The position numbers and the translations under genes are program-made. This document shows positions 47,500-59,531 of a stretch of DNA of 64,000 nucleotides, in pieces (the first letter of the stretch is position 1; the number at the start of each line of letters is the position of its first letter). Under the pieces are notes generated by a model, which was not told the origin of the DNA, made no database searches, and worked only from the letters and a program-made list of their open reading frames with translations. This DNA comes from Flammula alnicola. Taxonomy: Eukaryota; Basidiomycota; Agaricomycetes; Agaricales; Strophariaceae. The DNA is taken from the NCBI GenBank assembly GCA_015499995.1, contig JADNRV010000083.1:124001-188000 (forward strand), given 5' to 3'.

Positions 47500-48097
47500 G
47501 AGAGTCGGAAAGGCCAGACGAACGAATAACTCGCTCGTTATTAATTGACGATGATCACGTCAAGATCGCAACAACGTTGCCAACCATGTTCATCCTCAGC
47601 GAGAGCGAAGGTGTGGAGGAAGTACCAATGCCCGAATATATCAAGGAAACAGGAGTTCTCCCTGACGGATACAGCGTTGGTGAGTATCTGCCATCGGCTC
47701 AAGAAACTTCTGCAAAGCATCGATTGCTCATTTTATAAATTCGGGAATTTTTAGATTTCATTCTTGATCCAGGACGTGTTGTGTCCGTGCTAGCTGAAGC
47801 TGGAACAACCATGCTCAGGTATGTTAAAGTTGTCTTTGACAAGCGTATCATTATTCATATCAGCATGGTATTATTATACCAGCCAACTCGAGCCGGGAGC
47901 ACTCGCCGAGCTGAAGAAGATTGTCAATTCTCCGGGCAACCTTTCGATTGTCCCTACATCCGTCCACGAAACGGTACGTGACTCGGTTCTTTAATATGAG
48001 TTCTAAGAGAGCTGAAACATCAGGCATACTGGGTTTTGCGTCGTAGAAACTGTCAATTTCTCGTCAAGTTGATGCTGAGAGTACTCCACGGGAGTAG
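47500..48097 (+). CDS. Unidentified protein, C-terminal exons
   Basis: Four exons join in phase (47500-47679, 47755-47818, 47883-47973, 48047-48097). They give ESERPDERITRSLLIDDDHV, then PEYIKETGVLPDGYSVDFIL, DPGRVVSVLAEAGTTMLSQL, EPGALAELKKIVNSPGNLSI and an end KLSISRQVDAESTPRE before a TAG. The product is acidic with no membrane segment or signal. The 5' part is unresolved. I do not recognise a family. The last exon is duplicated at 48686-48751 with a different sequence (KLADIMYYLFEKEDAENVAQ), suggesting that this gene has been part of the local tandem duplication. Confidence 0.4.
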
Positions 48098-49135
48098 GTG
48101 CTTTTCCGTACAGCTATGTACTTTGCTTTGGACAATTGTCCCCATCACTGCCAGTGCTGCCGCTTTCGACAAGAAATTAACATAAAGAAATAAAAACTCG
48201 GACAGTTCGATAATATCCGCATCGTCAGCCTGACGGACGCAGAGGACGAAGATAGTGCAAACTCATAACTGAGCGGTGACGAAAACCCTGATTCGGCAGA
48301 GCTGCCATATAATCTCTCTAGGAATATTCTCGAACAAGACAGCTAGCATGTGGAACTTGTATCTTCCTCTTCCCCTATAACGACAATCCAAATATAATTA
48401 CACTCGACTAATCGGGAACACGGAGGTAAGGCCGGGTGCCATTCCCTACCCGTCACGCGATAAGAAGAATCCACCCAATCGTTTTCGTACCGAAATTTCT
48501 AGAAGTATTACACCATACAGAGAGCATTCTATATGGGAGAAGGACAAATTGCGAATTCGGCGTATTCCATTGTGGGTTGCATTGCTGATCGGTTAGTAGG
48601 ACATCCGGCCGGCTCCATTTACTGTGTGTACCATCTTCTCCTGAGAGGCTCAGAAAGAGCTGACACATCAGTTTTGTGTTCGCAGAAACTCGCAGATATC
48701 ATGTATTACTTGTTTGAGAAAGAGGATGCTGAAAACGTTGCACAAGAGTAGCTGGTGCTTTCCCATACATACGGCTATGTATTTTGCTTTGGCCAATTGC
48801 CCCTTGCTGTCGCCATTTTTGAAAAGAAGCTAGACGAAGAAGTGAGAACTCCAATAGTTGGATAATAGATGCTTTTCATCATCAGCCTGACGGACGCAGA
48901 GGATGCAGGCAAGGCAAACTCACAACTAAGCAGTGGAGAAAACTGTGATCTTGAATCGGCTGCCACATACTTAATTTCTCTTGAACTATTCTCGAACACG
49001 ATTGCTAGTATATGCAATCTATATAATATGCTCCTCCGTGACCGCTAATAAGACTAACGCTAGCTCTATTAGTCGGGAACACAGGAGTAAGGTCGAGTGC
49101 CGTTCATTTAGGCGCCCATCACGCGATATGAGTCT
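48040..49135. repeat. Two tandem copies of a roughly 430-480-bp segment
   Basis: Positions 48047-48460 and 48686-49135 are collinear and similar: gctttgga/ccaattg near 48130 and 48790, then cagcctgacggacgcagagg at 48229 and 48882. The similarity continues through cggga acacggag near 48415 and cgggaacacaggag near 49075 to cccatcacgcgatatgag. A partial third copy lies at 46730-46890. The unit includes the last exon of the 47.5 kb gene and its 3' DNA, and abuts the 3' end of the P450. Confidence 0.7.
48686..48751 (+). pseudogene. Duplicated terminal exon of the 47.5-48.1 kb gene
   Basis: After a cgcag acceptor the frame reads KLADIMYYLFEKEDAENVAQ E and stops at 48751, in the same position within the repeat unit as the last exon at 48047-48097. 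No preceding exons of this copy are recognisable. Confidence 0.4.
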
Positions 49136-49219
49136 CTCAGATGTTTTGCGTCGTCAGCATGACGGATGCTGCGTCCAATACTTGTAAAAACTCATTGAAT
49201 GGCACATCTTTAACTAGGA

Positions 49220-51658
49220 TCATACATTTTTCACTATCAGCGGTAGCCCTTTGCTTTCCGAACGTAAACCCTCCGAGTTCGTCATGCATACAGAGGGTGA
49301 AATGATCTGAGACAGATTCCACACAATCTCGTCCTGTGTACAGGAAAACTTGAACCTCGAAAGGAGAGTCGATAGGATGATCTCTGGCAGCGATTAGCGT
49401 CAATTAGTCAGCCAAAAATCCTGCAACTCTAGATCGAATTATGCTTACTCATTTCTATTTGAGCAAACTTGTATCCACTACAAATCAACATTGTCAGCGG
49501 TCAGGTTTTGAACTAATCATTGCGACATACATGCAGGATCGGTCACCTCCAAGAAAAGACATCCTGATGTTGTTTACTGAGAGTCAGCGACGCGCAAAGA
49601 AAAAATAAGTATGGCAATTTTTCACTGACATGCCAGAATATATCCCAGGTAGCCGCAAAGTAGAAATTTTAAACTCTGGGGTAGCTATGAGCCATCGTTC
49701 GGGTTTCCATTCTTTTGCATCTGGTCCCCAAACAGACTCGAGGCGGTTGCTCCCTGATATGCTAACGAAGACTGTCGTTCCAACAGGAACTTTCACGGAT
49801 GCCATATCGCTGCCATCTTGTGACCTCGAATACGGCAGAACCGTTTCTTTCACAGCACTACATTCGAGATGTAAATAGACGTCCCCAGACGAAGATCAGA
49901 AGATTCTTACCTCCGACGAACAAATGGGACCGGCGGATATCTGCTCAAGAATAACTATAGTCGGCTCATGTCCAAAAGCAGAGGACTTACAGTCTTAGCG
50001 TTTCCTTCAACACGGCGTCTAGCCAAGGGAGTTTCGACAAAACGTCATAGTCAAGGCGACCACTGTGCTCGAGAATGTTTGATTCTTCACAACGACCCGC
50101 TTGTATCTCTGCCCGTATTTTATCCTGTATATCCGGGCGCTGTGCGAGGAGATGGAGGATTCGTGAGAGGCAGGAAGAAGTCGTATCCTGTGCCCCAAAG
50201 ACCAATACACTGGCGAATTAACAAGTTCGTCAGAACAATCCAGAAAGGAAGAGAGAATGCGACGTACGTCATTTGTCCCGTCAACTCTAGATCGGTCAGT
50301 TGTTCTCCGTTTTGCGTCTTGGCCTCCTCATTGGCTCGCACTGTCAAACGTAGAGATCGTTAAAAACACGCTACGAACGTATGAAGATCGAGCCCACAAA
50401 GTATACTGATAATATCTTTTCCCTCGGTAACCTCTTCCTTCACCAAATCCGAGTCCTCACGGAAAATCGCCTCCCTTTTTTCTTGCAGTATCTTCTGTGC
50501 GGTCTCGTGCATCACATCTGACATCTCCTTGACTCTTTGAACCGCCTTATGCGGAGTCCATTCAACGAGTTTCCGTCTAAAAGACGGAGGCCCTAGTTTT
50601 GATAGGAAAGGCGCGAATTGACGGACTAAGGAAAGGGAGAACAACTTCGGACTACAACGCAGTAAGGTGCATAGTCCGAGAAGAAAGAGGTGGAAGAACT
50701 TACATTAACTCCTTGATCGCAGACGTATATGGATTATTATGCGGTGAATCAAGAGGGTCGAACGAGTACCCCAAAACGGTCTTTCCGACTGATTCAAGCG
50801 CAACGCGGCATATCCAGGCTGACATGTCCATCACGGTACTGTGGGAGGAGGTGCCGCGCTTTTCTATTTCTGCAGACAGCACATCGGCAAGCTTTATACA
50901 AGGCGCATGAGCAAGTCATAGAAAGAAGATTCAGATGTAAAGACCTTGTCTGCAATTTGGTAGAATATTGGAGTTAGACGACGGAGATGAGGGACTGCAA
51001 GAATCGGCTTCACGACGCGTCGTTGTCGCGCATGTTGTTCTCCTGACAGTACGTCATGATGAGCATCATGAAAAAGCCGTCTTATGATATAACTTACCTG
51101 TTGTAGCTACCAATCCTGGCCCAAAAATTACTTTATTGGTCCTGTTATTATGGTGGTGTCAGCGTCGAGATTTGAATGAAAGAATAGAACGTCAATCACT
51201 CGGTGAAAACAGTAGTCTCCTCAAACGCGTCGTGATCCTTAATAATAATGCTCTGGAGCGCGTGTGGGTCGGCAATATAAAGCTGCTCGTCCTAAGAAAT
51301 AGTTACTATGCTTGCAGGCCCGGAGATTTACACGTATGGAAAGAAAACATACACCAAAGAAACCGTATACCCGAACCATCCCCCCATATAAATCCACGAG
51401 AGATTGGTGGAAAGGTAGGCCTTTCGCATTGAAGAGTTGGCCCAGATTACCTGTAATTGAAAATGAAATTCAAAAAAGATGAAGCGACAAGGCCGTTGAC
51501 TCACCCATAACCCATGAATTTGAGGGCGGCCCTGGTAGGTCATGGAACTGGGACCCACATAGCAGAGGCACAAAGAGCCACTGCGCAAATTTGATGAGGA
51601 CGTAGTACAAAATGCCGTAAAGAACAGCTTGAGAAAGAGTCGTCAGGAGCTTGATCAT
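49220..51658 (-). CDS. Cytochrome P450 monooxygenase
   Basis: This is a membrane-anchored heme-thiolate monooxygenase with about ten or more exons. The start MIKLLTTLSQAVLYGILYYV (ATG at 51656-51658) is an ER anchor, followed by the proline hinge DLPGPPSNSWVMG. Next come GLPFHQSLVDLYGGMVRVYG, HARQRRVVKPILAVPHLRRL and the I-helix oxygen-binding stretch LVFGAQDTTSSCLSRILHLL (about 50150-50205). The K-helix is LDAVLKETLRL (about 49990), then WKPERW (about 49700). The heme-binding loop is FLGGDRSC split by an intron from IGYKFAQIEM (about 49460-49560). The last exon reads FSCTQDEIVWNLSQIISPSV to a stop at 49220-49222. The family number and substrate cannot be set from sequence alone. It appears intact, with its duplicate debris at 46.1-46.5 kb. 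Confidence 0.9.
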
Positions 51659-53383
51659 AATTGCACGATATGAGGAAAGCAGATGGCTTACTTGATTATA
51701 TATACGGCAATGCCACTGGACTACCTCGGGCGCTCCATCCTCGCAGTACTCGGTCGTCATACATCCCCATGCTCATTTACAGCGCCCTTCATCTGAATTG
51801 TCATTATATCGGATCAGCAAGTCGGACCGAGAAAACAGAATGTTACCGACGACGACGATCAGGATTAGCGCATACAGGCCCTGGACCATATCAACCATCG
51901 TTGCAGGAACAGTACGGATGACACGAGCGGCAGCGGAGAGGGAAGTATTTATTACCCATGTGTAAATCAGAAACTGGCCAAGAGTAAAGCCGGCGACGAT
52001 CTGAAACAATTTGCCGTTCAGACTCGGTTATTGAAGGTATGAAGGAACGGTCACCGCTCGTGAACGACAGATGTAGCACCGCTGCGCGTGATCTTCCGTG
52101 AGGCGCCTTTGTTCCCAAAAGGTCGGACTTCGCAGGTTCGCGATGATGGTCGGAGGTGAGCGCCAATCTCAATTGCGGGAGGTAATCGTCCCGCGTGCGG
52201 TCTTCCGAGAGGGTGTAACTCGGATATCTAGCTACTTGGAGCAGAATGAAGACCATGTGCTGAAACACAATCGTGGGTTCTGTTGGACACGTCAAAAGGA
52301 CAAAAATGGGTAGAAATATGAAAAGTTAGGAAGTTGTGAAAGAACGACGACGAGCGCTGTAATCCCCAACACGCTGTTTTCGATGTTGCGGACCCACGGT
52401 TCAGACGGTCACCCCTTGACATGCCGTATTCAAAAGTTTGCGGAGCGGTAGTACATGGGTTAGATAAAGATGAAGTTATTTTGAAAGTTTTCTAAGCACA
52501 TATATGTACTTGCAAGAAGCTGGTTTAGTTCAGTTTAAACGTTGGCACGAGTCGGAGCTATAGAAACTTACCACTCGCAGAAATTGGCTACCAGTGTTTG
52601 ATTCCTCCATCGATTGGCCATATAACATAAAGAGATGTAAGTCTGTTCAAGTTGAGACGAAAACGCAGGAGGGATCCGATTTTAAGTATAATATGATTCG
52701 GTTCGAAGTTGTTCGAGACAAGTTCGACACAAGAGGGTTGCGATTCGGTTCCTTTTGGGCGGTTTACGTGTTGGGTAACACAGTGTGCGACGTTGGAGGG
52801 TGCGGGTCCGGAGAAGACTCAGAGGGAGTCGCAGCGGGTGGGTGTGAGCAGGGAAACCCGGACGGATAGATGTGGAAGAGCTAGCTACGACATCGGAACT
52901 AGTCTACGAGGTTCAGACAGCCGGCGCGGACCTACCAGCACAGCCACAGCACCGCCACAACGTAGGACTCTGGTTATCTCTGAAAGATATTGGACTTAGC
53001 TTTAAAAGCGATCCACCTCTTTTCTCTTTTACTGCTTTCAATGCTTTGAAATTTTCCAAAAACGCCAAAAAGCAGAAGTCTGCAGAAGTATACTTTTAAG
53101 ATCATCGATGTTTCAAGTTGAGGTTACGTTTAGGTTATGATATATGCACCCCATGCGCCAAGGGACCAACCGAGAAAGAATATATTCCGGCGGTTTCAGG
53201 AGTCACTTGCAAGTAAGCTTCATGAGTGGTAATTTCAAAACGCTATTCTCGCGATGGGCGCTAATCTAAGTTCTAACGCATGGAGGTCACGAGATCGGCA
53301 GTTACTGATAGTTCTCACGGCCAGAAAAAGTTGACCCGTTGCATAGGTCTCCATTCACAACCCCGTACAGCCACTTTCCAGCC
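51659..53383. other. Intergenic region
   Basis: Short frames are present on both strands, none with recognised motifs. Minus-strand frames at 51773-52009 include hydrophobic stretches (LIYTWVINTSL, ALILIVVVGNILF) that could be a lost membrane protein, but I could not join them into a gene. Confidence 0.3.
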
Positions 53384-54392
53384 ATGGCACCCCACCAATC
53401 CGCCTCCGAATCTAGCCACGATGAAGACTCAGATGCTCCGGAAGCCGTCTCCCTGTCACAGTCAAGAAAACAAGTCAAAAAACTCGAGAGCGAACGTAAA
53501 AATGCAGAATTAGCGGCACGCCAGAACAAACGGGCTCAGAATCGAGAGCGGGACAGGAAGTTGAAGGAGAGGGCTGAGAAGAACAGCGTCAAGGCTAAAG
53601 GGAAGGGAAAAGAGGTCGAGCCAGATGGATTGGAGGCTAGGATGGAACGTGCGATGCGAGAGGCGCAGGAGGAGTCGGGGGAAGATGAGGATGAAGACGA
53701 GATGAGCGGTCGGTGCGAGGACTTGGAAGGCATTGGCATGGGTAGTGATGAAGATGAAGAGGATTCTGGAAGCGATGGAGACAGCGAAGAAGACAGCGAG
53801 GAGGACAGCGAGGGCAGTGGACTCGAAGGCGACGACGGCGACGAGGAGGAGGAGGGAGAAGAAAAAGAACCTCCAAAGTCACAGAAAACGAAATTCAATC
53901 CAGACCATCTACCCGACGAGCTCTTCGCTGCTGCCTTTGCCTCTAAACCAAAACGAACAGCGGATTCCGAGCTTGACAACGAGAACGAAACGACAAAACG
54001 ACCTGCAAAGAAACGAAAATTCTCAAATGTACCGAAAGATGTGGTCGTTGGGTGAGTTATGTTCCTGAATCAATAAGCCGTCTCGACAAATATAACTGAT
54101 GCAATGTTTTTTCTTCATAACTAGCTCATGCGCCATTAGAATGCTATCGAATTCGACGCAACCTTCCACACCATCGACACTCCCTTCAAGAAAAGTAAAG
54201 CAATTCCTGGACCGCACACTTGCTCTGAAAGGAGGAAAGCAGAGAGCGAAAGGATGGGAACGAAGACCTGGTTCGTTCAATCTGTTCTCCATTACTTCGC
54301 GCATTGGAATGCTAATGTATATTTTATTTGCAGTCAACATCGGTGTGCTGCGACGAGACGGACCCGCAGTGAGCTTTGTCAGAAATCGGTAG
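53384..54392 (+). CDS. Acidic, lysine-rich protein, probably nucleolar/ribosome-biogenesis
   Basis: Three exons (53384-54051, 54125-54270, 54334-54392) give 290 residues. The N-terminal third is a charged coiled coil (RKQVKKLESERKNAELAARQ, NKRAQNRERDRKLKERAEKN). A long Asp/Glu/Ser tract follows (about residues 110-175), then FNPDHLPDELFAAAFA. A basic nuclear-localisation-like KRPAKKRKF comes next, then a compact end: SRKVKQFLDRTLALKG, then NIGVLRRDGPAVSFVRNR. The acidic tract, basic NLS and short basic C-terminus are typical of small nucleolar rRNA-processing factors of fungi, but I cannot name an ortholog. It is convergent with CHK1, 205 bp away. Confidence 0.75.
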
Positions 54393-54596
54393 CCCTTTTC
54401 TATTATTCCTCATGGAACTGGATTAAAAAAAGTAATATAACTCCATGACCGTATAATACAAGTGATAAATAGATGCTCTGCGGCCTTTCGTAACATCCAG
54501 ATATATCCTCTCCGTAAACATCTACATAATCTCGGCCTCTAAATCTCCAAAGAATGCCCAACTATTATACAAACACGGTCTCCATCTCTCAGTATC

Positions 54597-56863
54597 TCAC
54601 TTCCTCAACACATGCGGCTCCATCAACTCTGACTCAATCAGCGTCTTCCAAAGCGCTCTCCACGAAATCGGATTGCCCTCGTCTCTCCGCATCACACAAA
54701 AGCTGCCCTCCGCTCCGCGATAGCTGAACCGCTCGACATCCACCCACCCTTTGAACACCTGTTTCCGCCTGTCCCACCCGCCCACACGGAGCTTGTGCAC
54801 CTCGGCACCCCGGTCATTCGGGACGACGGGCAACATTTTGCACTGGATACCCATTTTCTCGAGGCTCTCCTTGATGAAACTCATTATGAGGGATGGGCCG
54901 AGAGAGGCGTAGAATCTTGTCAGGTGGGGCGTATATCGCGAGCCGGATTGGGTTTGCGACTATACGTCGGGCATTTCATTAAGCAAAGGGTAGAGATGGA
55001 AAAAGGAAGAAAGGAAGTTGCACTCACGAAGAGCATGAGTGATTGCGTGAATTGAGATTGATGTGTAGCCGAAAGCATCACTTCGTCCTCGTCCACATCC
55101 ATCTCACTGCCAAGGGCGCTGCGCCATCAGTATTTTATTGAAATAGATATGCAAAGCAAAACGTACCCAGGCCCATTCAGGTTTGGTGCCGCCACCTGCA
55201 TGTCCCCATTCATGTGTATCGACTCACTCAGCCGCCCCGCTAGCTCCACTGGACCATGACCCGCGAGTTGGCTTTGTCTAGAAATCACGGTCAGCAAAGC
55301 ACGTAATGAGTAGGGCCAAGTCGACGGGAGTTTACCTCATACACCAAGGATGCTCTATCACGTCGTTGAGCGTCATGCGCTCCGCGGGGTCTATGGTGAG
55401 CATCCCTCTAATTAATGCTACGATATTATGGGTTAGCATTAATAAAGGTTACGAGAAGAAGAGACGGACATAAAGGTTCATGTGGGATTCTACTCCACGG
55501 CTTCTCGACGAAAATACTTCCCGAAACATAACGACAGAATTCGGGGCTGCTCGCAGTAGGCTCATCCCATGGAGTGTCTAGAAAACGGAAGGCAAGTCAG
55601 TGTCCGAAGTCAGGAACAGAAAGAGGAAAGTACCGTACTTCCTACGAGGAGAGTATATAAAATCACGCCAACGCCCCAGACATCAATAGGTTCGGCGTGG
55701 TACGGTGCGCTGCTATTCAACTGGTAATTTGTTCGGAAGAAATCAATGAGGCTTCAAGACCCGACCATTAAATCAACCCACCTCAGGCGCGACATACGGC
55801 AAACTGCCACATCTCTCCGTCAGAGTCCTTGTCTTTCCTGACTCTTTTAACCGAAATACGGCAGACAGTCCAAAATCGGAGATCTTGAGTGTACCAGCGG
55901 CATCGAGCAGCAGATTTTCGGGTTTGAGGTCTCGGTGGCATACTCCCTGACTATGAATGTATTGCTGTGCACAATGTTGGACGTTAACATTGGGGAAGGC
56001 CAGTACAACGAGAATCTCACCATGCCGGCAACGAGTTGGTTGAAATATAACTGAGCCACATCCTCGCCAACGCCCACGTCCGGAGCTTCAAGAGCGATAT
56101 CATTGAGTCAGTATCCATCTCACAAAAGACGACGGAAAAGAAACGAACATACCAATCTTATCAAATAGGTCACCACCGCCCGCCAACTCTAACAACATAT
56201 ATATTCCAGGGACATAGCGCAACTTGTGTTTCAGCTCTACCACCACTGCATTCAGAAACTCGAGGACGTTTGTGTGTTTCAGCGCGGCATGTACTCGCAT
56301 CTCCTTCTCAACATTCTTCCGGTCCTTCTCTGTTGTTTCTTCTGTGAGGAGGATGAGCTTGCATGCGGCTACGCGATGATCCTCGACGTTGACAGCACGG
56401 AAGACCCTGTAAGTGGCGTAAAGGTGTCAGTGTTCATTCGACGAACGAAAGACATTGGGCGCTTGTGTTTCTCTCAGACCCTGAACGAGGAACAGCAAAC
56501 GGAAAAGAAGGACCGAGTTCCAAGACAAAAATTCTCTCTATCCAATCTCTGCCTGTTTTCAGACGACGAGCCCACGAGTTCCATGCCACACACAACCGAC
56601 GCCAATCCGAGTTGACAGGCTGCCACATCACTCCGCGTTGACCTGCCCTATCCTACACACAATTCTTCTCAGAGGACACGAAATAGAAAGCGGTACTCAC
56701 GTCGAGAAGCCACCTCCGCCAATTTCGCTCACAAGCTCGTATCCTGTGCGTCAATGCGTCAGTTCAGCCTTATCAGATCGCAACCCCCAACCAACAGCCA
56801 GATGAGGATAAAAGAGAGGGAAAAGAACGGACCAACAACTTTTGGGTATTTGGGGCCTCCCAT
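54597..56863 (-). CDS. chk1: CHK1-type DNA-damage checkpoint kinase
   Basis: The N-terminal Ser/Thr kinase starts [20 protein letters not shown] (ATG at 56861-56863; Gly-rich loop GGGGFST). The sequence continues [19 protein letters not shown] (invariant Lys), [20 protein letters not shown] and [14 protein letters not shown]. The catalytic loop is [15 protein letters not shown] (about 55925-55960), then [10 protein letters not shown] and [31 protein letters not shown] and a C-terminal regulatory region with a KA1-like end follow ([31 protein letters not shown]...CVMRRDEG). The order and the [15 protein letters not shown] motif fit CHK1, which ATR-type kinases activate to stop the cell cycle at damaged DNA. 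The intron in the Gly-loop codon region (about 56411-56699) is roughly 290 bp, long for this window. No frame breaks were seen. Confidence 0.92.
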
Positions 56864-57285
56864 GGGTGTTGACGAAAGGTTTTAGATGGAGAATGTCAGA
56901 AGAGAATGTCAAGTCGCGAAATAAAGCAGGCCCATAAATCAAATTTCTGTTTGATGGCGTTCAGGGCGCGACGCGTCACAGTCATGTGATGTGGCCCAGA
57001 ATGTGTCACCGACTCATTTCGGCTATCATTTGCAAACTTTTTCAAGTTGCGTCGAAAAAAAACTTGACCACCTACGAAGGAGAAAAGGGAGCTTCAAGTT
57101 GCCCTCAATCGCAGTTCAAATTAGAGTGCGTTCTTGAAACTTTCCTATGGGATCTACATGTGAACTAACATGTTGCGGCATAATTCTCATGATCAATTGA
57201 CTGCTCAATGACTCTCGCGGCCTCGATATATGAATACGAAGAAACTTTGCTACAGCCCTGAATTGCAGATCTATCGTCTATCCAG

Positions 57286-58878
57286 TCAGTTCGGCCCTTG
57301 TGCCTTGTCGAGCCATCCCAGCCCCTCGAAATCGGCCAACGTGTCGCTGACCGTTTGCTCCATACTTCTGTATTTCAAACCCAGAATTTTGTTGCCTTTC
57401 GCAGGGTTATAGTCGAATAAGACCGTATTGTCGAGGTCTGGATTCCCTCGAGGAAGTATCCCAGTATCGTAAAGCCTCGGTTGAAGTGAGCGGATCAGGT
57501 TTCCTGGCAAGCCATTTTAGTATGCATAGCGTGGACAGAAACAGAACATGACGACGAACGTGTTTCTTGCCAAGTCATAGCTCCTGGAAAATGTAAGGCC
57601 AAAAAAACACTTGATCGTGATCTGATTCTATAATCAATGTGCTAGAAACAAGCGTACCTTCAGAAATAATCATCCTTTCACCGCCGGCTGCTTCTTTCCT
57701 CAGAGCCACCACATGTGCAGCCGCGATGTCGCGAACGTCGATGTATCCATAGGAGACTTTGAGGACTTCATCGGGCTTTTCCCTAAATATCATGTCAAAC
57801 CAAGTTGCCAATGAAGAATTTAGGTTATCGGGGGTCTTTAAGTCTTGGAGAGACGGCTGAACGAGAAAAATTAAAGACGTTAAGCGACACCAAATGATAT
57901 TGAGCATACTCACCCCAACAACCTGAAGAAGACGTAAATATGATTAGAAAATGTCAAAAGTACAGTATGGTGGATTTGCTTTAACTACCAAGGGAGGATT
58001 GAGCACGACCAGGTCCCACTGTATCTCATGTTTATGGGTAGTGTAAAATTCCCAAGCCGCTTTGGTCGAGAAAAGAGGGATTAATCCATCGCATCCGGAT
58101 TTTGAAATACAGAGGAGGAATATGGAATATGGCATACCTCTCTCAGCCAGCGTCTTCGAAGCTCGGTATTTAAATATTTGCGGTGCTTTACTGCCTTGCT
58201 CTTGCACAGTCTTGACGAACTCATCGCCCCAGTTGGTTTCATCGAAAGTGACAGTTGGCTTGGTCACCGTGCTCAAAATAGCCGCGCAAGATGAAGTGAC
58301 GACGATACGCTTGACTTTGATGCTTTAAGAGTTTCATGCTTGAGGTCAGTGGAGATCAAATATCAGTGGAATGCATACATACCCGAATTTTAAGGCGCTT
58401 TGGAGGATACCGAGTGTGCCGTGAACGGCTGGCTTTATGAGCTCTTTCCATATAGAAATATCAACTGGAGTTTGTGTAAAAGTACGACGTTCGTAATCGA
58501 CTTACGATCTGGGTCATCGCTGGATTCTGGCAAGGGAGACGCCATGTGTTCAATCGCGTCAATGCCTTTGACCGCGTCATCAAATGCCCCATCCTGCCGG
58601 ACATGATAAATTAATGGGATTACGAAGATGCACGAGGGTGAAAACGCTTTTGTGCCTGAACTCACCTTCATGATATCTTCAACGACGATCCACTCAACCT
58701 TGTCGCCGTAGGAGTGGAAATACTCCCTTAAGCGTTTTCCCTTCTCCGTAGATCGCACAGCCCCACGAACTGCATAGCCCTGCTCAAGGAGGGTGCGAAT
58801 GACCCACATGGCGATGTAGCCATTGGCGCCGGTGACGAGTACTTTTGCGCCGTTTGCACTTGATTCGATGACTGACAT
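57286..58878 (-). CDS. Extended SDR NAD(P)-dependent reductase, copy C
   Basis: Same family as the copies at 22.9-26.2 kb but clearly diverged. The start is MSVIESSANGAKVLVTGANG then YIAMWVIRTLLEQGYAVRGA (cofactor site). The gene continues [37 protein letters not shown], the YRASK motif (FKYRASKTLAER), AWEFYTTHKHEIQWDLVVL and YGYIDVRDIAAAHVVALRKE. The ending differs from copies A/B (DNTVLFDYNPAKGNKILGLK ... GWLDKAQGPN, stop at 57286-57288). Exons appear intact. The start codon lies inside the 8-bp duplication of a hAT-like element, so the native 5' untranslated region and promoter are 650 bp away beyond the element. The substrate is unknown. Confidence 0.86.
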
Positions 58879-58881
58879 GAC

Positions 58882-59531
58882 TAGTGATGTGCCGGCTCCG
58901 GCTTGAGGCCAGAAGCTGGGCCAAGCCGAGCCCAACAAAGCCGGGCCAAGCCGGGCCAAAGGTGTTGGCCTGGAGCTGGCTTTGGCCCGGCCTGAGAATT
59001 TGACAAGCCCGAGCCCTCGGCCCAGGCCGGGGCTTTCTGCAGAATTTTTTTTGAGTTTAAACGGAGAAAAACTGACCTTTGAGTAACCAAAAATTACTTT
59101 TGTACTGTACTTTCACGAGAGTTAGATCTAATAATAGTTTAAAGTCAGTTTGATGATCAATGCATGGCCACCATTACCGCACGATCAACTGACGGACAAG
59201 CCCGGCTGAGTTTGAAATGCCATCAACATTCATTTTGGGTGCGAAAATAGGTTGCAAGTAGTATTGCACGTTGACAATATGTCTTAGGCACCCGTAGAAT
59301 AGTGAAATATGTACTTTAGAGTTGCGTGTACATGTAGATATCAAAATATTTTCATTATATTATGTTTTAACTAATTTGTAAGCCAAGCCCCGGCTTGAGC
59401 CAAAGCCGGGCCGGGCCAAGCCTGATTTCCGGCTTTTGGCCCGGCTCGTGATTTGACAAGGCCTGAGCCGCCCAAAGCCGAGCCAAAGCCGGGGCTTTCA
59501 GGCCAAGCCCGAGCCGGCACATCACTAGTGT
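58882..59531. mobile_element. hAT-like non-autonomous element at the start of SDR copy C
   Basis: Termini are TAGTGATGTGCCGGCT on the left and its inverse ending AGCCGGCACATCACTA, plus GTGT, on the right. Both ends are followed inward by GC-rich arrays of GGCTTGGCCC / CCGGGCC units. The flanks gacatgac (58874-58881) and cacatgac (59532-59539) match in 7 of 8 bases, fitting the 8-bp target duplication of hAT transposons. No transposase frame lies inside. The left duplication contains the CAT that is the reverse complement of the SDR start codon. Confidence 0.72.

Noticed and set aside
52594..53099. Plus-strand frames as an independent gene before the acidic protein
   Set aside because: Frames overlap without a consistent exon chain and no motif is present.
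53536..53979. Ser-rich 147-codon minus-strand frame
   Set aside because: Complement of the Asp/Glu tract of the acidic protein (GAN codons read as Ser/Ser-Pro); a composition artefact.
22857..58878. A secondary-metabolite biosynthetic cluster (SDRs, P450, methyltransferase)
   Set aside because: No core synthase is present. The methyltransferase is of the protein-lysine type, and housekeeping genes (GCN2, CHK1) separate the enzymes.
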